A stretch of DNA of 64,000 bases. Origin: Thermoguttaceae bacterium. Its GTDB lineage: Bacteria > Planctomycetota > Planctomycetia > Pirellulales > Thermoguttaceae. Under the pieces are notes generated by a model. It made no database searches. It had not been told where the DNA came from and worked only from the letters and a program-made list of their open reading frames with translations. Positions 27,983 to 37,356 of the stretch are shown one piece after another; position 1 is the first letter of the stretch; each line of letters starts with the position of its first letter. The translations under genes were made by a program, and so were the position numbers. The stretch covers positions 1-64,000 of the forward strand of contig JARKPK010000057.1 in NCBI GenBank assembly GCA_029975295.1, read 5' to 3'.

Positions 27983-28569
27983 GCCTTGGATTCCTTTGAG
28001 AGGCTGGAAGAACTAGCGTGCCGGCTGTGGAACACCTATTCGGCCAAGAATGGCCAGTCGCGGCAAGACAGCATGGTGAAAGATCCCAAGCGCAAAGCCG
28101 GATGTGCCCGAAGGGCGGACCTGGGCTCCATCATCGGTCAGAGCGGCTGAACAGGCAATAGACCGTTCTTTGTCCCGGTGAAGTTCCGCGCGTGCCAAGG
28201 ATTGATTGCACCGGCCCGAGGCCGCTTGTGCTTGGACAAAATGCCGATCGGGCCGCCGATCATCGGCCCGCATTGCGGGCGTTCCCCAACGATCCGTGAA
28301 AAGAAGGCCTCGCCTGGGCGCGTTCGGCCGATAAAGGGTGCGATCAGGGCGGCGGATTGGGCCGGCCCGGCAGGATTGGAGCGGTTGCGCAAATAAATCC
28401 GCCGCCCCAAGGCGGTAGCAGCCCGACTAGCCCCGAGTGAAGCTTCTCGCTTGTAAGTTCGCCCCGGTGTATTTACAATCTTAAGAGTCGGATGGTTTTG
28501 GTGTGCCGGAGGGGGGCGGGCCTTTTCGCCAGCGTTGCCGGGCATCGTTCTCGTCAAGGAACAACCTAC
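27983..28569. other. Divergent intergenic region between Gfo/Idh and ECF sigma genes
   Basis: 587 bp. It includes the sigma-gene promoter at 28451-28479 and a CGGGCCG / CGGCCCG hairpin near 28251-28272. No gene is supported. Confidence 0.45.
28451..28479 (+). promoter_or_regulatory. Promoter of the ECF sigma factor gene
   Basis: TTGTAA (28451-28456), 17-bp spacer, TACAAT (28474-28479). The start would be near 28486, giving an 84-nt leader. It looks like a housekeeping promoter rather than an ECF autoregulated one. Confidence 0.55.
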
Positions 28570-29151
28570 GTGGCCCTCTCGGAAATCGACCGCTCGTTGC
28601 TCGATCGGTGTTTGAATCGCAAGCCTCGGGCTTGGGAGGATTTCGTCGACCGTTTCATGGGCTTGGTGGTCCATGTGGTCAATCACACCGCCCAAGCCCG
28701 CAGTATGCGGCTCTCGCCCGAGGATCGCGACGACCTGATTGCCGAAGTCTTTCTTGAAGTGCTGCGGAACGATTTCGCCCTTTTGCGAAATTTTCGTGGC
28801 CAAAGCAGCCTGGCAACCTATCTTACGGTGGTTGCCCGGCGGATCGTGGTTCGCGAACTGCTTGCTGGAAAATCGCCGCTGCGTCTTACCGACGCCGCCG
28901 AACATGCCGGTGCTGCGGCCGATCCTCAGCCCTCGGTCGAAACTCGTCTGGCCAATCACGATGAAGTGCAGCGGTTGCTCGATGGGCTTCAGGGAATCGA
29001 GGCCGATGTCGTGCGGCTCTACCACCTCGAAGGCAAGAGCTACCGGGAGATTGGGGCGGCAGTCGGCTTGCCCGAAAACAGCATCGGACCGATTCTAAGC
29101 CGTGCCCGCGGCAGAATGCGCCGCGCAGGCATTGGCCAAGCCGCCGGCTGA
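28570..29151 (+). CDS. ECF-type RNA polymerase sigma factor
   Basis: 193 residues from GTG 28570, preceded by AAGGAA at 9 nt; the frame is open to ATG 28492 but that part is not sigma-like. Region 2 spans about residues 15-90 (WEDFVDRFMGLV, DRDDLIAEVFLEVLRND, FRGQSSLATYLTVVARR). Region 4 is about 125-185 (LQGIEADVVRLYHLEGKSYREIGAAVGLPENSIG, shown here by its core KSYREIGAAVGLPENS). There is no anti-sigma gene next to it, and no C-terminal extension. Target promoters are unknown. A short hairpin with a U-run follows the stop. Confidence 0.88.
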   Translation: MALSEIDRSLLDRCLNRKPRAWEDFVDRFMGLVVHVVNHTAQARSMRLSPEDRDDLIAEVFLEVLRNDFALLRNFRGQSSLATYLTVVARRIVVRELLAGKSPLRLTDAAEHAGAAADPQPSVETRLANHDEVQRLLDGLQGIEADVVRLYHLEGKSYREIGAAVGLPENSIGPILSRARGRMRRAGIGQAAG

Positions 29152-29166
29152 CGTTTTCGTCCGATG

Positions 29167-29192
29167 CTGTCACGCCCGTTGACAGTTTTGTT
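29167..29192 (+). terminator. Likely terminator after the ECF sigma gene
   Basis: CTGTCA (29167-29172) pairs with TGACAG (29180-29185) over a 7-nt loop, followed by TTTTGTT. The stem is short, but the U-run and position (16 bp past the stop) fit. Confidence 0.45.
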
Positions 29193-29310
29193 GCGGGTTG
29201 GGGCGTTCTGCCTGGCCAACGCTCGTTGGGCCAAGAATCCGCCGAGCCGCGTCTGCTATTGCCGTTCAACGCATGCGCCCGAGCTGCGTTTCAGCAATCG
29301 CAAACGCGAT

Positions 29311-29985
29311 CTACTGCCCGCTGCCGGGCGGGCCGATGCCGTGAAAGTCTGCCAAGTGCCAAAGGGAGTTGATCGTCACAATCCGCACGGAGTCGCGGCT
29401 GCAACGAACGAGGTTGATTCCTCCGTTCTCCTGGACGATTTTTCGGTAATCGGCAAGGGGCGTGCGCAAATGATGGGCCAGAAAGCAGCGGTTCACCATG
29501 TTGTGTGCGACAACAACAATCATCTTTCCCTGATGATCATCGGCCAAGTGACGCAACGCGGGCACAACGCGCCGCTCGACATCGGCCAGACTCTCACCGC
29601 CCAAATAGGGAACATGGACGGGATCGGCAACAAAACTGCGGTATTGCTCGGGCCAGCTCTGTTCGACTTCGTCCCAGGTCAGGCCTTCCCATTGCCCGCA
29701 ATCAATCTCGCGCAATTCCTCCACAACGCGGATTGTTTTGCAGTGCGTCTGCGCAATACGCTCGGCTGTTTGCCGAGCGCGCAACAGAGGGCTTGCAAAC
29801 ACCTCGCAAATCGGCATTCTTGCAAGAAAGTCCGCTAATCGCTCGGCTTGGCGAAGCCCTGTGGCCGAAAGCGGCGGATCGCTCCGGGCGCCCTGCAATC
29901 GCGGCGGCACGGCATCGTTGTTCGGCGTGGCGCCGTGGCGGATAAGCACGATCCAACAGTATTCGTTAGCAGTTGGGGAAATCAT
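29311..29985 (-). CDS. Histidine phosphatase (phosphoglycerate mutase-like) protein
   Basis: 224 residues from ATG 29985; a TTG at 29994 is possible. The catalytic RHG is in VLIRHGATPNN near residue 17. Other active-site blocks are ASPLLRARQTAERIA, LREIDCGQWEGLTWDEV and the second His in VVVAHNMVNRCFLAH. All four are present, so it is probably an active acid-type phosphatase, like GpmB/CobC family members. The substrate cannot be told: sugar phosphates, phosphoglycerate or cobalamin intermediates are all possible. It lies between the ECF sigma gene (convergent) and pdxA, which ends 142 bp upstream on the same strand. Confidence 0.88.
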   Translation of the reverse strand: MISPTANEYCWIVLIRHGATPNNDAVPPRLQGARSDPPLSATGLRQAERLADFLARMPICEVFASPLLRARQTAERIAQTHCKTIRVVEELREIDCGQWEGLTWDEVEQSWPEQYRSFVADPVHVPYLGGESLADVERRVVPALRHLADDHQGKMIVVVAHNMVNRCFLAHHLRTPLADYRKIVQENGGINLVRCSRDSVRIVTINSLWHLADFHGIGPPGSGQ

Positions 29986-30127
29986 CGCAAGCAACTCGGC
30001 TCCCGCTACACAAGTTGGCAGAAAGACATCTTTGATCCTCAGGCGTCAATGTTCAACGCTGGGCTCGACGCCGTTGGACGAGCGAGATTTCGCCATTCGA
30101 CCGGGCGGCGCACGCTTCTTCGCGGCT

Positions 30128-31213
30128 TCAGCGTTGAGACTTCCGACCGAGGGCCAATCGCGCGGCAACGCGCACGGCCTCAATCATGCTTCCGGTTTCC
30201 GCTTGACGTTGCCAAGCAATGTCGAACGCCGTTCCATGGGCGACACTCGTGCGGATAATCGGAAGCCCGAGCGTGACGTTGACAGCTCGATGCATTCCCA
30301 AGAGCTTCAGTGCAATATGGCCTTGATCGTGGTACATCGCCACTACGGCGTCGTAGGCTCCGTCGCGGGCGCGCACCATGAGGGTGTCTACCGGGAGCGG
30401 GCCGAAGACGTTCAGCCCCTCGCCTTTGGCTCGCTCGACGGCGGGACGGATGATCCGCAGCTCTTCGTCGCCAAACAGTCCTCCCTCGCCCCCATGCGGA
30501 TTCAGCGCCGCGACGGCAATCCGCGGGCGAGCCTCCATCAACTGGCTCATGAATCGATCGGCGAGACGCGTTTTGGCGATGATCGCCTCGGCAGTCAACT
30601 CATCAAACACCCGCCGCAAGGCCGTGTGCAGCGTAACGTGGACCACGGCCAAGCCTGCCGGCGAGGCCCAGTCATCGCCGGGCCCCAGGTAGAGCATCAT
30701 CGCAAAGTCGTCCACGCTGCACAGGCTGGCCAGCAGCTCGGTATGGCCGGGAAAGCAGTGACCGGCCATTCGAAGCGCCTCTTTGTGCAAGGGCGCCGTA
30801 ACGATCGCCTCGACGCGATTCTCAAGAGCGAGCCCGGCCGCCGCAACCACGGCCTGATAGGCCGCCTCGCCGCTTCGGGCGTCGAGTACGCCCGGCGGAA
30901 CGGCAAGCAGGTTGTCGTCGCCGCACGGCAGGCAAGCGATGCAGTCTGGGGCGGGACGGGCGTCTTCGGGCCGCTCGACCTCGACAACTGCGGTGTCGAG
31001 TTGCCAGAGCGCGACCGCCCGCCGGAGCACTTCCGGATGCCCAATCACCAACGGGCGGCAGATTTCGTGGACAACCGTCTCGGCCCAAGCGCCCACGATG
31101 ATCTCCGGACCGATTCCGGCGGGATCGCCTAAGGTTATGGCCAACAACGGCTTGCGACTGATCTCCTTCACCAAAGGCGTCTCCCGTTCCGGGGGTCCTC
31201 CCGCGGTTAGCAT
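30128..31213 (-). CDS. pdxA: 4-hydroxythreonine-4-phosphate dehydrogenase
   Basis: 361 residues from ATG 31213; the frame is open to 31501 but the extra part is unlike PdxA. A GTG in TTGGTGAAGG, 14 codons later, is another possible start. The start of the family is PLLAITLGDPAGIGPEI. The three metal-binding His clusters are present: HKEALRMAGHCFPGHTELLA, VVHVTLHTALRRV and YHDQGHIALK. Catalyses NAD-dependent oxidation of 4-phosphohydroxy-threonine in DXP-dependent pyridoxal-phosphate synthesis. Some paralogs (PdxA2) act on other hydroxy-acid phosphates; no pdxJ is nearby to decide. Confidence 0.9.
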   Translation of the reverse strand: MLTAGGPPERETPLVKEISRKPLLAITLGDPAGIGPEIIVGAWAETVVHEICRPLVIGHPEVLRRAVALWQLDTAVVEVERPEDARPAPDCIACLPCGDDNLLAVPPGVLDARSGEAAYQAVVAAAGLALENRVEAIVTAPLHKEALRMAGHCFPGHTELLASLCSVDDFAMMLYLGPGDDWASPAGLAVVHVTLHTALRRVFDELTAEAIIAKTRLADRFMSQLMEARPRIAVAALNPHGGEGGLFGDEELRIIRPAVERAKGEGLNVFGPLPVDTLMVRARDGAYDAVVAMYHDQGHIALKLLGMHRAVNVTLGLPIIRTSVAHGTAFDIAWQRQAETGSMIEAVRVAARLALGRKSQR

Positions 31214-31743
31214 GGCTCCGGTGAAACGCGCGGCGCCAATTTCGGACGAAAACAACGCGGGTGTCGAGTGAACCGACAACCGCATTATGGTCGGATAATG
31301 TCTCTCTTGGAAGGCGACCCCTTGCCGCGATGGTAAGCCTCCGAGCCCAAACATCGATCCGATCGTTTGTTCCATCGAGCCGCAGCCGTTGCGCGGCCAT
31401 GATCGAGCGGTTTTCTGCACAATCCGCACGGGTCGCAAAGATTCTCCGATTGCCAGTGCCCTTACTCGCGCCAAACGCTTCGCACATCTCGGCCTCGGCA
31501 AGGCGTTCCTCCAACTTTCACCTTTCGGGTGGTTTCTCTACAATTATCGGGGGTGTTCGTGCCCGAAAATGGTTAGAGGCGCCGTGGTCTTCGGTCGAGA
31601 GGATTCGTGTTTGCGTTGGCCGAAGCGTTCGGCTCGTCCGACGACCGGCAGCGGGTGGGAACGCCACGCTATCGCTCGGCTGCTGTTTCGCCTTTGGCGT
31701 CGGTTTTCGAACTCATCGGTTGGTCTTCGTTGGACTTAAAGCA
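31214..31743. other. Divergent intergenic region between pdxA and the Cys-repeat gene
   Basis: 530 bp. A TACAAT -10 box at 31539-31544 faces the plus-strand gene, but its -35 is poor. The open frames here are shadow-like and I see no gene. Confidence 0.4.
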
Positions 31744-32775
31744 ATGACGATCGATACCGCTGACGCAATCAAGCATGCCGCGCCGGCTGACCAACCGCAG
31801 AGCGTCCACCAATTGACTGCGCGGCTTTTTGCCGCCTATCGGGTTGATGGCGGTTCGGTGCGGCTGGCGGGCTGCACTCTCGACGATCGCCTGTTCGTTC
31901 GCTGCGACTTCAACAACGAGTCTCCTCCCCGCTCTCTCTTCCTCGACGACCAATTGCAGCCGGTTCGACCTGAGTTGGTTGGCGAACTGGGGATGGAACA
32001 TTTGGTCGCATTGGCGTCGCCGCCGAAACGATGCCGCGAGGATTTAGACCGAATACAAGCCGCTTTGCGCGACCGGACCGGATCGGGCGAAACGACCGCC
32101 GTCGGCATGCCGCTTGTAACCGCGGTTTGGGCGAAGTTCGCCGAAGGGCGGCTCCGGTTCGACATCGGGGAACAGGCGGCCGAACTCGTATTTGCCGGCT
32201 GGGCACGCAGTCTTAAGCCGCCGGCATGGATTTGTCCGGTCAGCGGCCGAGCAACATTTCACTTGGCCGCCACCGACGATGGAAGGATCGTCGCGGCCGA
32301 AGCGATCGCCCGTTGCGAGGTTACCGGGCGAAGCGTCACCGCCGCAGATCTGACAACCTGTGCCGCTACCGGGAAGAACGTGCTGCCCGAATTGACGGTC
32401 GTTTGCCCGGTGAGCGAACAACAGGTTCTCGCCACCAGCCTGGTTGTCTGTTCGTCCTGCAATCAGGCAGTCGCACCGTTGGCCTTGAGCGATGGGCGAT
32501 GCACGGCGTGCAGAAGCCTGGCCTCGGTTGGTCCGGATGATCCTCGGATGGCGAGGATTCTTTCCGAGCATCCCGAATGGGAGCGATGGCGACGTTGGCG
32601 GCTCGCGGAGACGACCGCCATGTACATTCTCACCTGCTCCCGCTGGTTCCGATGCCTGCTTCTCGTCGTAGATCGCCAAACGCTTGAGCTGAAGCATTTG
32701 GCGGTTGGCAATCGAATCTTCGGCGGTTGGGAGCCGTTGCCTGCTGATCAATGGCCGTTGGTGATCAGCGAATGA
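31744..32775 (+). CDS. Uncharacterised protein with tandem 15-residue Cys repeats
   Basis: 343 residues from ATG 31744; the frame is open to 31261 but the extra 161 codons have no RBS and different composition. No signal peptide or membrane helix. From Cys164 the sequence becomes cysteine-periodic: Cys164, 191, 206, 221, 236, 239, 253 and 256. The four Cys at 191, 206, 221 and 236 are exactly 15 residues apart, each starting a unit like CEVTGRSV or CAATGKNV (pattern C-x-x-[ST]-[GE]-x-x-V). The last unit changes to two CxxC pairs (CSSC, CTAC), as in a zinc ribbon. Zinc binding is inferred. The N-terminal 160 residues and C-terminal 85 match nothing I recognise. Confidence 0.75.
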   Translation: MTIDTADAIKHAAPADQPQSVHQLTARLFAAYRVDGGSVRLAGCTLDDRLFVRCDFNNESPPRSLFLDDQLQPVRPELVGELGMEHLVALASPPKRCREDLDRIQAALRDRTGSGETTAVGMPLVTAVWAKFAEGRLRFDIGEQAAELVFAGWARSLKPPAWICPVSGRATFHLAATDDGRIVAAEAIARCEVTGRSVTAADLTTCAATGKNVLPELTVVCPVSEQQVLATSLVVCSSCNQAVAPLALSDGRCTACRSLASVGPDDPRMARILSEHPEWERWRRWRLAETTAMYILTCSRWFRCLLLVVDRQTLELKHLAVGNRIFGGWEPLPADQWPLVISE

Positions 32776-32840
32776 TTCTCAATCAGCTTGCTTCGCGCAG
32801 CTTGCTTCTTGCGTGACGCAACCATAACCGGCGAGAACGG

Positions 32841-33215
32841 TCAATTGGCAGGCTCTTCTTCCACGTAAGGGTTGCGAATACGCAACGGGCGGACCGCTGC
32901 GCGTTCCGCTTCGAACTGCTCGTCGGCCGAGAATCCGTTGCGCACCACTCGCGGGGAAGGAGCCGTTTGCGTAGCGCGAACAGCGGGAAGATCGGGATAG
33001 GGGCTGCCGCCGTAACTGCGAGGCGTCACATGACTGTAGTAAACGGGCGGATTTGCCGCGAAGTAGGGGATCGATTCGCGGGCGTAAAGGCTGCCGGAAC
33101 CAAACCAACCCGTGGGCGCCAAAACATACACAACCTCAGCGCCGGTCGCCGCGGTGACGGAGAGCATTCCCCCAACGAAAATTCCCAACGACAGAGAACG
33201 GAAGACGGTGCCCAT
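32841..33215 (-). CDS. Small secreted Tyr/Pro-rich protein
   Basis: 124 residues from ATG 33215, with GAGGAGCAAGACT upstream. The frame extends to 34004 as an Arg-rich shadow of topA, so this start is preferred. A signal peptide (MGTVFRSLSLGIFVGGMLSV, cleavage near ATGA) is followed by a Pro/Tyr/Gly/Ser-rich domain with NPPVYYSHVTPRSYGGSPYP and a charged C-terminal end (RIRNPYVEEEP). The PPVYYS-PRSYGGSPYP block looks like a recurrent planctomycete envelope-protein motif, from memory. No catalytic motif. Probably a small cell-envelope structural protein. It converges with the Cys-repeat gene, 65 bp apart. Confidence 0.68.
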   Translation of the reverse strand: MGTVFRSLSLGIFVGGMLSVTAATGAEVVYVLAPTGWFGSGSLYARESIPYFAANPPVYYSHVTPRSYGGSPYPDLPAVRATQTAPSPRVVRNGFSADEQFEAERAAVRPLRIRNPYVEEEPAN

Positions 33216-33663
33216 AGTCTTGCTCCTCGAAGAAGTTGTACTTGCACGCGTGAACCATCTACAAAACGGCCGACAACAGCAACAGGAAGAACCTCGGCCG
33301 ATGGATAACGCCGATCGCGGATGTGCGGCTTTCTCGCCTGTTGCCCGCAACCGCCCATTCCGCCTGGCGCACCGATGCTTTCCCGATTGCGCAACTCTGT
33401 CGGGCAATCTTCCCGGCCTTGGCGGACACGGACGCGACTGCCCCAAACATAGTAACCTGCCGCCGGAGCGAAGTCGAGGAACGCGACGAAACGGAAATGG
33501 CTGCGAAATACGGCAGCTATTTCGTTCAATTCCGCGCGCAGAATAGCAACGGCATGGGTGTCGGCACAACCGTTCCGCACTGCGCCGGGACGACCACCGA
33601 CGCCAAAAAGAATTCGCCGAGAAGCCGTTGACCGCACAAAACGCGTCGATCGCCGATGGGGCT
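33216..33663. other. Intergenic region between topA and the small secreted protein gene
   Basis: 448 bp downstream of topA on its strand. No gene or convincing terminator found. Confidence 0.35.
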
Positions 33664-36477
33664 TTATTCAGCCGGCTTGGCGCCCGTTGAGTCGGGCGCT
33701 GCTGGTTGGTCGAAGCGAGCAGTCTTGCCAGTCGCTCGACTGCGTTTGCCCGCTGCCGAGGGTTTCTTGGCTGCCTTGCTTGATCGACCCTTGCGCGTCG
33801 CCGCGGTCTTCTTTGTGGTCTTGGAGCGGGAGGCTGCCGATTTCTTCGTCGCCGAACGCCGGGAACGGCTCGATTTGGCCGACGCCCGTTTCGGCGCGCG
33901 TGCCGGGCCCTTTTCGGCGCGGGCCTTGAGCGTTTCCAGGGCCTGTTGGAAGTCGAGTTCTTCCGGGTCGGCCCCGCGCGGCAGCGAGGCGTTTGTCTCG
34001 CCATCGGTCACATAAGGGCCATAGCGGCCGGCCATGAGCCGCACCGGCTGGCCGGTTACCGGCGAGGCGGCAAAGGTCTTCAGTGGTTCGCGGCTGCCGC
34101 GCCGTCCCCGCCCTCCCTTCGGCTGAGCAAGCAACGCCACGGCCTGTTCCACTGAAACGTCGAGAGGCGAAATCTGCTCGGGAAGCGAACGGGTTTCCGA
34201 GCCGCACTTGATGTACGGGCCGAACCGTCCGTTGGCGGCCACGATCATCTCACCGCTTTCCGGATGCGGTCCGACGTCGCGAGGCAGCGAAAGCAATTGC
34301 AGCGCAACCTCGATGGTGATCTCTTCCGGCTTCATGCCCCGCAACAGTGACGCGCTTTGCGGCTTTTCGTCACCCTCCGCACCACCCCGTTGAACGTAGG
34401 GGCCGAAGCGCCCCGATTTGACGAAGATCGGCTTGCCCGTCTTAGGGCAATAGCCCAACGGCTGTTCGGCGGCTTGCGTCCGATCGAGCAGCTCCAAGGC
34501 TGCCGAAACCGTGATTTCGTCGGGCGGCGTTGCGTCGGGCAGCGAGGCGCGGCGCGATCCTTGTTCGAGGTACGGACCGAATCGCCCGACGCGAACAACG
34601 ATTTCCTCCTGCCCTTCCGGCCGACCGATGACGATGCGGCTGACGTCTCGAGCGTCGATTTCGCCGATCTTTGCGGCCACTTGGTCGCGAAGCCCGGGCC
34701 GGGCGTTTCCAAAATAGAACTCGCGCAAATAGTCCAAATGGTTCAGTTCGCCACGGCTGATCGCATCGAGTTCGTCTTCCATCTCGGCCGTGAATTGGTA
34801 ATCAACCAAGTGCGGCAAATGCGACTCGAGCAGTTGGCAAACGGCAAACGCGGTCCAGGTGGGCACAAGGCTGTTGGTCCGTTTGTGCTTGAAAACGTAC
34901 TGCCGCGCCAGAATGGTGTCGATAATCGAGGCGTAGGTGCTGGGCCGCCCAATGCCCATCTCTTCCAATGCCCGGGTCAACGACGCCTCGCTATAGCGAT
35001 TCGGCGGCTGGGTTGTGTGCCCCTTCGGTTCGAGTCGTTGCCAGTGCAACGATTCGCCCGGCTGAACCGGCGGCAGAACAACCTCGCGCTCGGCCAGATT
35101 CGCTTCGGGATCGTCGGCCCCCTCCACGTATGCCCGCAGGTAACCGGCGAACTCGATCGTTTTGCCCGATACTTGGAAGACGGCGTCGTCCGCCTCCACA
35201 GTGATCGTGATGCGGTGCGCCCGCGAGTCGCTCATCTGGCTGGCGATCGTGCGTTTCCAGATGAGATCGTATAGGCGGAACTGATCGTAACTGAGTTCGC
35301 CGCGGAGCGACTCGGGAAAGTCGAACGGGTGGCCGGCCGGCCGAATGGCCTCGTGAGCCTCTTGCGCGTTCTTCACCTTGGTTTGGTAGATGCGCGGCTG
35401 CGGCGAAAGGTATTCTTTGCCGTATTGGCTGGCCACCAAGTCGCGCGCGGCTTGCACGGCGACAGCCGCCAGGTTCGTCGAATCCGTTCGCATGTAGGTG
35501 ATATGCCCGTTTTCATACAGGCTTTGGGCCACCTGCATGGTGTGCCGCGCGGTGAAGCCGAACTTGCGATTCGCCTCTTGCTGCAAGGTGCTGGTGGTAA
35601 AGGGCGGGTAGGGGCGCGTGGTGTAGGGCTTGTCGTCGATCTCGACGACGCGAGGAACCGCCTTCAAGAGTCGCTCGGCAAGCTGCTCGGCCGCTGGTTG
35701 ATCGAGATGCAGAAGCGTTTGGTCCTTCAACGCGCCGGTCGCCGCGTCGAAGTCGCGGCTGGCGGGAACGCGCCGCGACGCCACCGAGACCAACTGCGCC
35801 TCAAGTCTTCCTCCGGAATTGGTTGTCAGCTCTGCGGCAAGATCCCAGTATGCTGCCGAGCGGAAGGCCATTCGTTGACGCTCGCGCTCGACAATCAACC
35901 GCACCGCCACGCTTTGCACTCGTCCTGCCGAAAGGCGGGGGCGAATTTTGCGCCACAGCAACGGCGAAACGTCGTAACCGAAAAGCCGATCAACGATGCG
36001 GCGCGTCTCTTGCGCGCGAACCAGGTTCTCGTCAATCTCGCGCGGCTGACGGAGCGCTTCGTGAATCGCTTCGGCCGTGATCTCGTGAAACACCAAACGA
36101 CGAATCGGCACCTTCGGCTGGAGCACCTCGCAAAGGTGCCAACTGATGGCCTCGCCCTCGCGGTCTTCATCGGTCGCCAGGTAGAGATCTGTGGCCGACT
36201 TGAGCAAGGCCCGCAGTTTTCGAACCTGGGCCGCCTTCTCTTTGGGAACGATGTAAACCGGCGCGAAATCAGAATCGACGTTCACGCCAAGATAAGCCCA
36301 AGGCTCCTTCTTCAACTCGGCCGGCACTTCCTTTGCCCCCTCGGGCAAATCGCGGATGTGGCCAATGCTAGCTTCCACCGTGAACCCCCGCCCCAGAAAG
36401 CGGCTGATGGTCCGCGCCTTGGCGGGCGATTCGACGATGACCAGTGAAGTCCCAGTCGCTTGAGGTTTCTTGGCCAT
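33664..36477 (-). CDS. topA: DNA topoisomerase I (type IA)
   Basis: 937 residues. TOPRIM motif Glu16 (LVIVESPAKAR) and the Asp103/Asp105/Glu107 cluster (ATDEDREGEA) bind Mg2+. The nucleophilic Tyr328 is in NGHITYMRTDSTN. The cleavage core is complete. The C-terminal third has no CxxC zinc fingers. Instead it has several repeats of the form GRFGPY, as in TopA_C-type domains, and ends in a Lys/Arg/Ser/Ala-rich tail of about 80 residues that probably binds DNA. Relaxes negative supercoils. The gene is read away from the 879-bp gap on its left side and downstream runs into the small secreted protein gene. Confidence 0.95.
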   Translation of the reverse strand: MAKKPQATGTSLVIVESPAKARTISRFLGRGFTVEASIGHIRDLPEGAKEVPAELKKEPWAYLGVNVDSDFAPVYIVPKEKAAQVRKLRALLKSATDLYLATDEDREGEAISWHLCEVLQPKVPIRRLVFHEITAEAIHEALRQPREIDENLVRAQETRRIVDRLFGYDVSPLLWRKIRPRLSAGRVQSVAVRLIVERERQRMAFRSAAYWDLAAELTTNSGGRLEAQLVSVASRRVPASRDFDAATGALKDQTLLHLDQPAAEQLAERLLKAVPRVVEIDDKPYTTRPYPPFTTSTLQQEANRKFGFTARHTMQVAQSLYENGHITYMRTDSTNLAAVAVQAARDLVASQYGKEYLSPQPRIYQTKVKNAQEAHEAIRPAGHPFDFPESLRGELSYDQFRLYDLIWKRTIASQMSDSRAHRITITVEADDAVFQVSGKTIEFAGYLRAYVEGADDPEANLAEREVVLPPVQPGESLHWQRLEPKGHTTQPPNRYSEASLTRALEEMGIGRPSTYASIIDTILARQYVFKHKRTNSLVPTWTAFAVCQLLESHLPHLVDYQFTAEMEDELDAISRGELNHLDYLREFYFGNARPGLRDQVAAKIGEIDARDVSRIVIGRPEGQEEIVVRVGRFGPYLEQGSRRASLPDATPPDEITVSAALELLDRTQAAEQPLGYCPKTGKPIFVKSGRFGPYVQRGGAEGDEKPQSASLLRGMKPEEITIEVALQLLSLPRDVGPHPESGEMIVAANGRFGPYIKCGSETRSLPEQISPLDVSVEQAVALLAQPKGGRGRRGSREPLKTFAASPVTGQPVRLMAGRYGPYVTDGETNASLPRGADPEELDFQQALETLKARAEKGPARAPKRASAKSSRSRRSATKKSAASRSKTTKKTAATRKGRSSKAAKKPSAAGKRSRATGKTARFDQPAAPDSTGAKPAE

Positions 36478-36657
36478 GGGCAGCAGGGGCGAAGCGGAAA
36501 CGATCGAACTGCCGCATCACCCACCGGTTTCAAACGGTCCCCGAGCAATTCGGGAAAAGGTCGGCAAACACCAACGTCGGCCGTCCTAACCATTCCGAAC
36601 AGAAGGCTAAGGCGATTCGATCAGCGTGAAGCAAAACGGAATTAGGACAAACGGGTG

Positions 36658-36686
36658 GTTGTCGCACAGATTCGGCCAGTCGTCAA
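36658..36686 (-). promoter_or_regulatory. Weak candidate promoter for topA
   Basis: TTGACG (36681-36686), 17-bp spacer, GACAAC (36658-36663) on the minus strand. The -35 is good and the -10 poor. Confidence 0.25.
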
Positions 36687-36998
36687 CCGGAGTTCTGCGT
36701 CGCTTTCGAAGGAAGCAGCTGGCTCGGCGCCCTGTCGTGGGTCGTTCCGGCGACACAGGGAGCGACGAACCTGCCGTGCCGAACATCTCCGGCGGCATCA
36801 CGAATCCTGAGCAGCAACTGCTGCACGCAACCATCTATCTAACAATATGTTATGGGCGGCACATGTAGGAGCAACCGGCGTTCCCGCCCCCTCGGCGTCC
36901 AATCGAAGAATTTAGACGCCGAGTTCCTCAGAAGGCGATGGCGGAGCCCTACGAAAGCCATTTGCCATTTGCGCTGCGGCTTTGGATGCGAAGTGGCA

Positions 36999-37026
36999 TT
37001 GCAATTGGCGCAAATCCCTTTAGAAT
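36999..37026 (+). promoter_or_regulatory. Candidate promoter of the PpiD-like gene
   Basis: TTGCAA (36999-37004), 16-bp spacer, TAGAAT (37021-37026). The leader would be about 324 nt. Confidence 0.35.
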
Positions 37027-37356
37027 TGCCGAATTACGGTTTTCAACCGCTGCCAGACCGGCGATCGTACCGCGTCGCGGTGATTGCCATTTACCCAGTC
37101 CGTTGGGTTCAGAGGTTATCGCCGGGTTCGTTCATCGCCCCGCAACAAGGGTGGGCAACGTCCCCGGCGATGACGGGGCGGCAGCGGACAGACGTCGATA
37201 ATCCGCGTGCCGAGCACGAGCGAGGACGATTCGACAAAGGCGACCTAACGACTGTCCGTTTCACCTGGCCGGAGTTCCTCGCCGGGAACAGGCTGTTTCG
37301 TCCAGGTCAGTTACCGGGTTTTCTCACAGTTATGCGCTAGGGAAGGTGATTGTCTC

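Larger units (their letters stand above)
36478..37356. other. Divergent intergenic region between topA and PpiD-like gene
   Basis: 879 bp, one of the largest gaps. It has an 8-bp inverted repeat (ATTTGCGC near 36967 with GCGCAAAT near 37008) and the plus-strand promoter at 36999. No tRNA, small RNA or gene could be supported. Confidence 0.45.

Noticed and set aside
31539-31544. TACAAT box as promoter of the Cys-repeat gene
   Set aside because: No acceptable -35 at 16-18 bp; kept only as a note in the gap entry.
33216-34004. Longer frame of the small secreted protein, reaching into topA
   Set aside because: The signal peptide and RBS are at 33215; the upstream part is Arg-rich shadow of topA.
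36478-37356. Possible tRNA or small RNA in the gap next to topA
   Set aside because: No cloverleaf or T-loop sequence was found when reading both strands.
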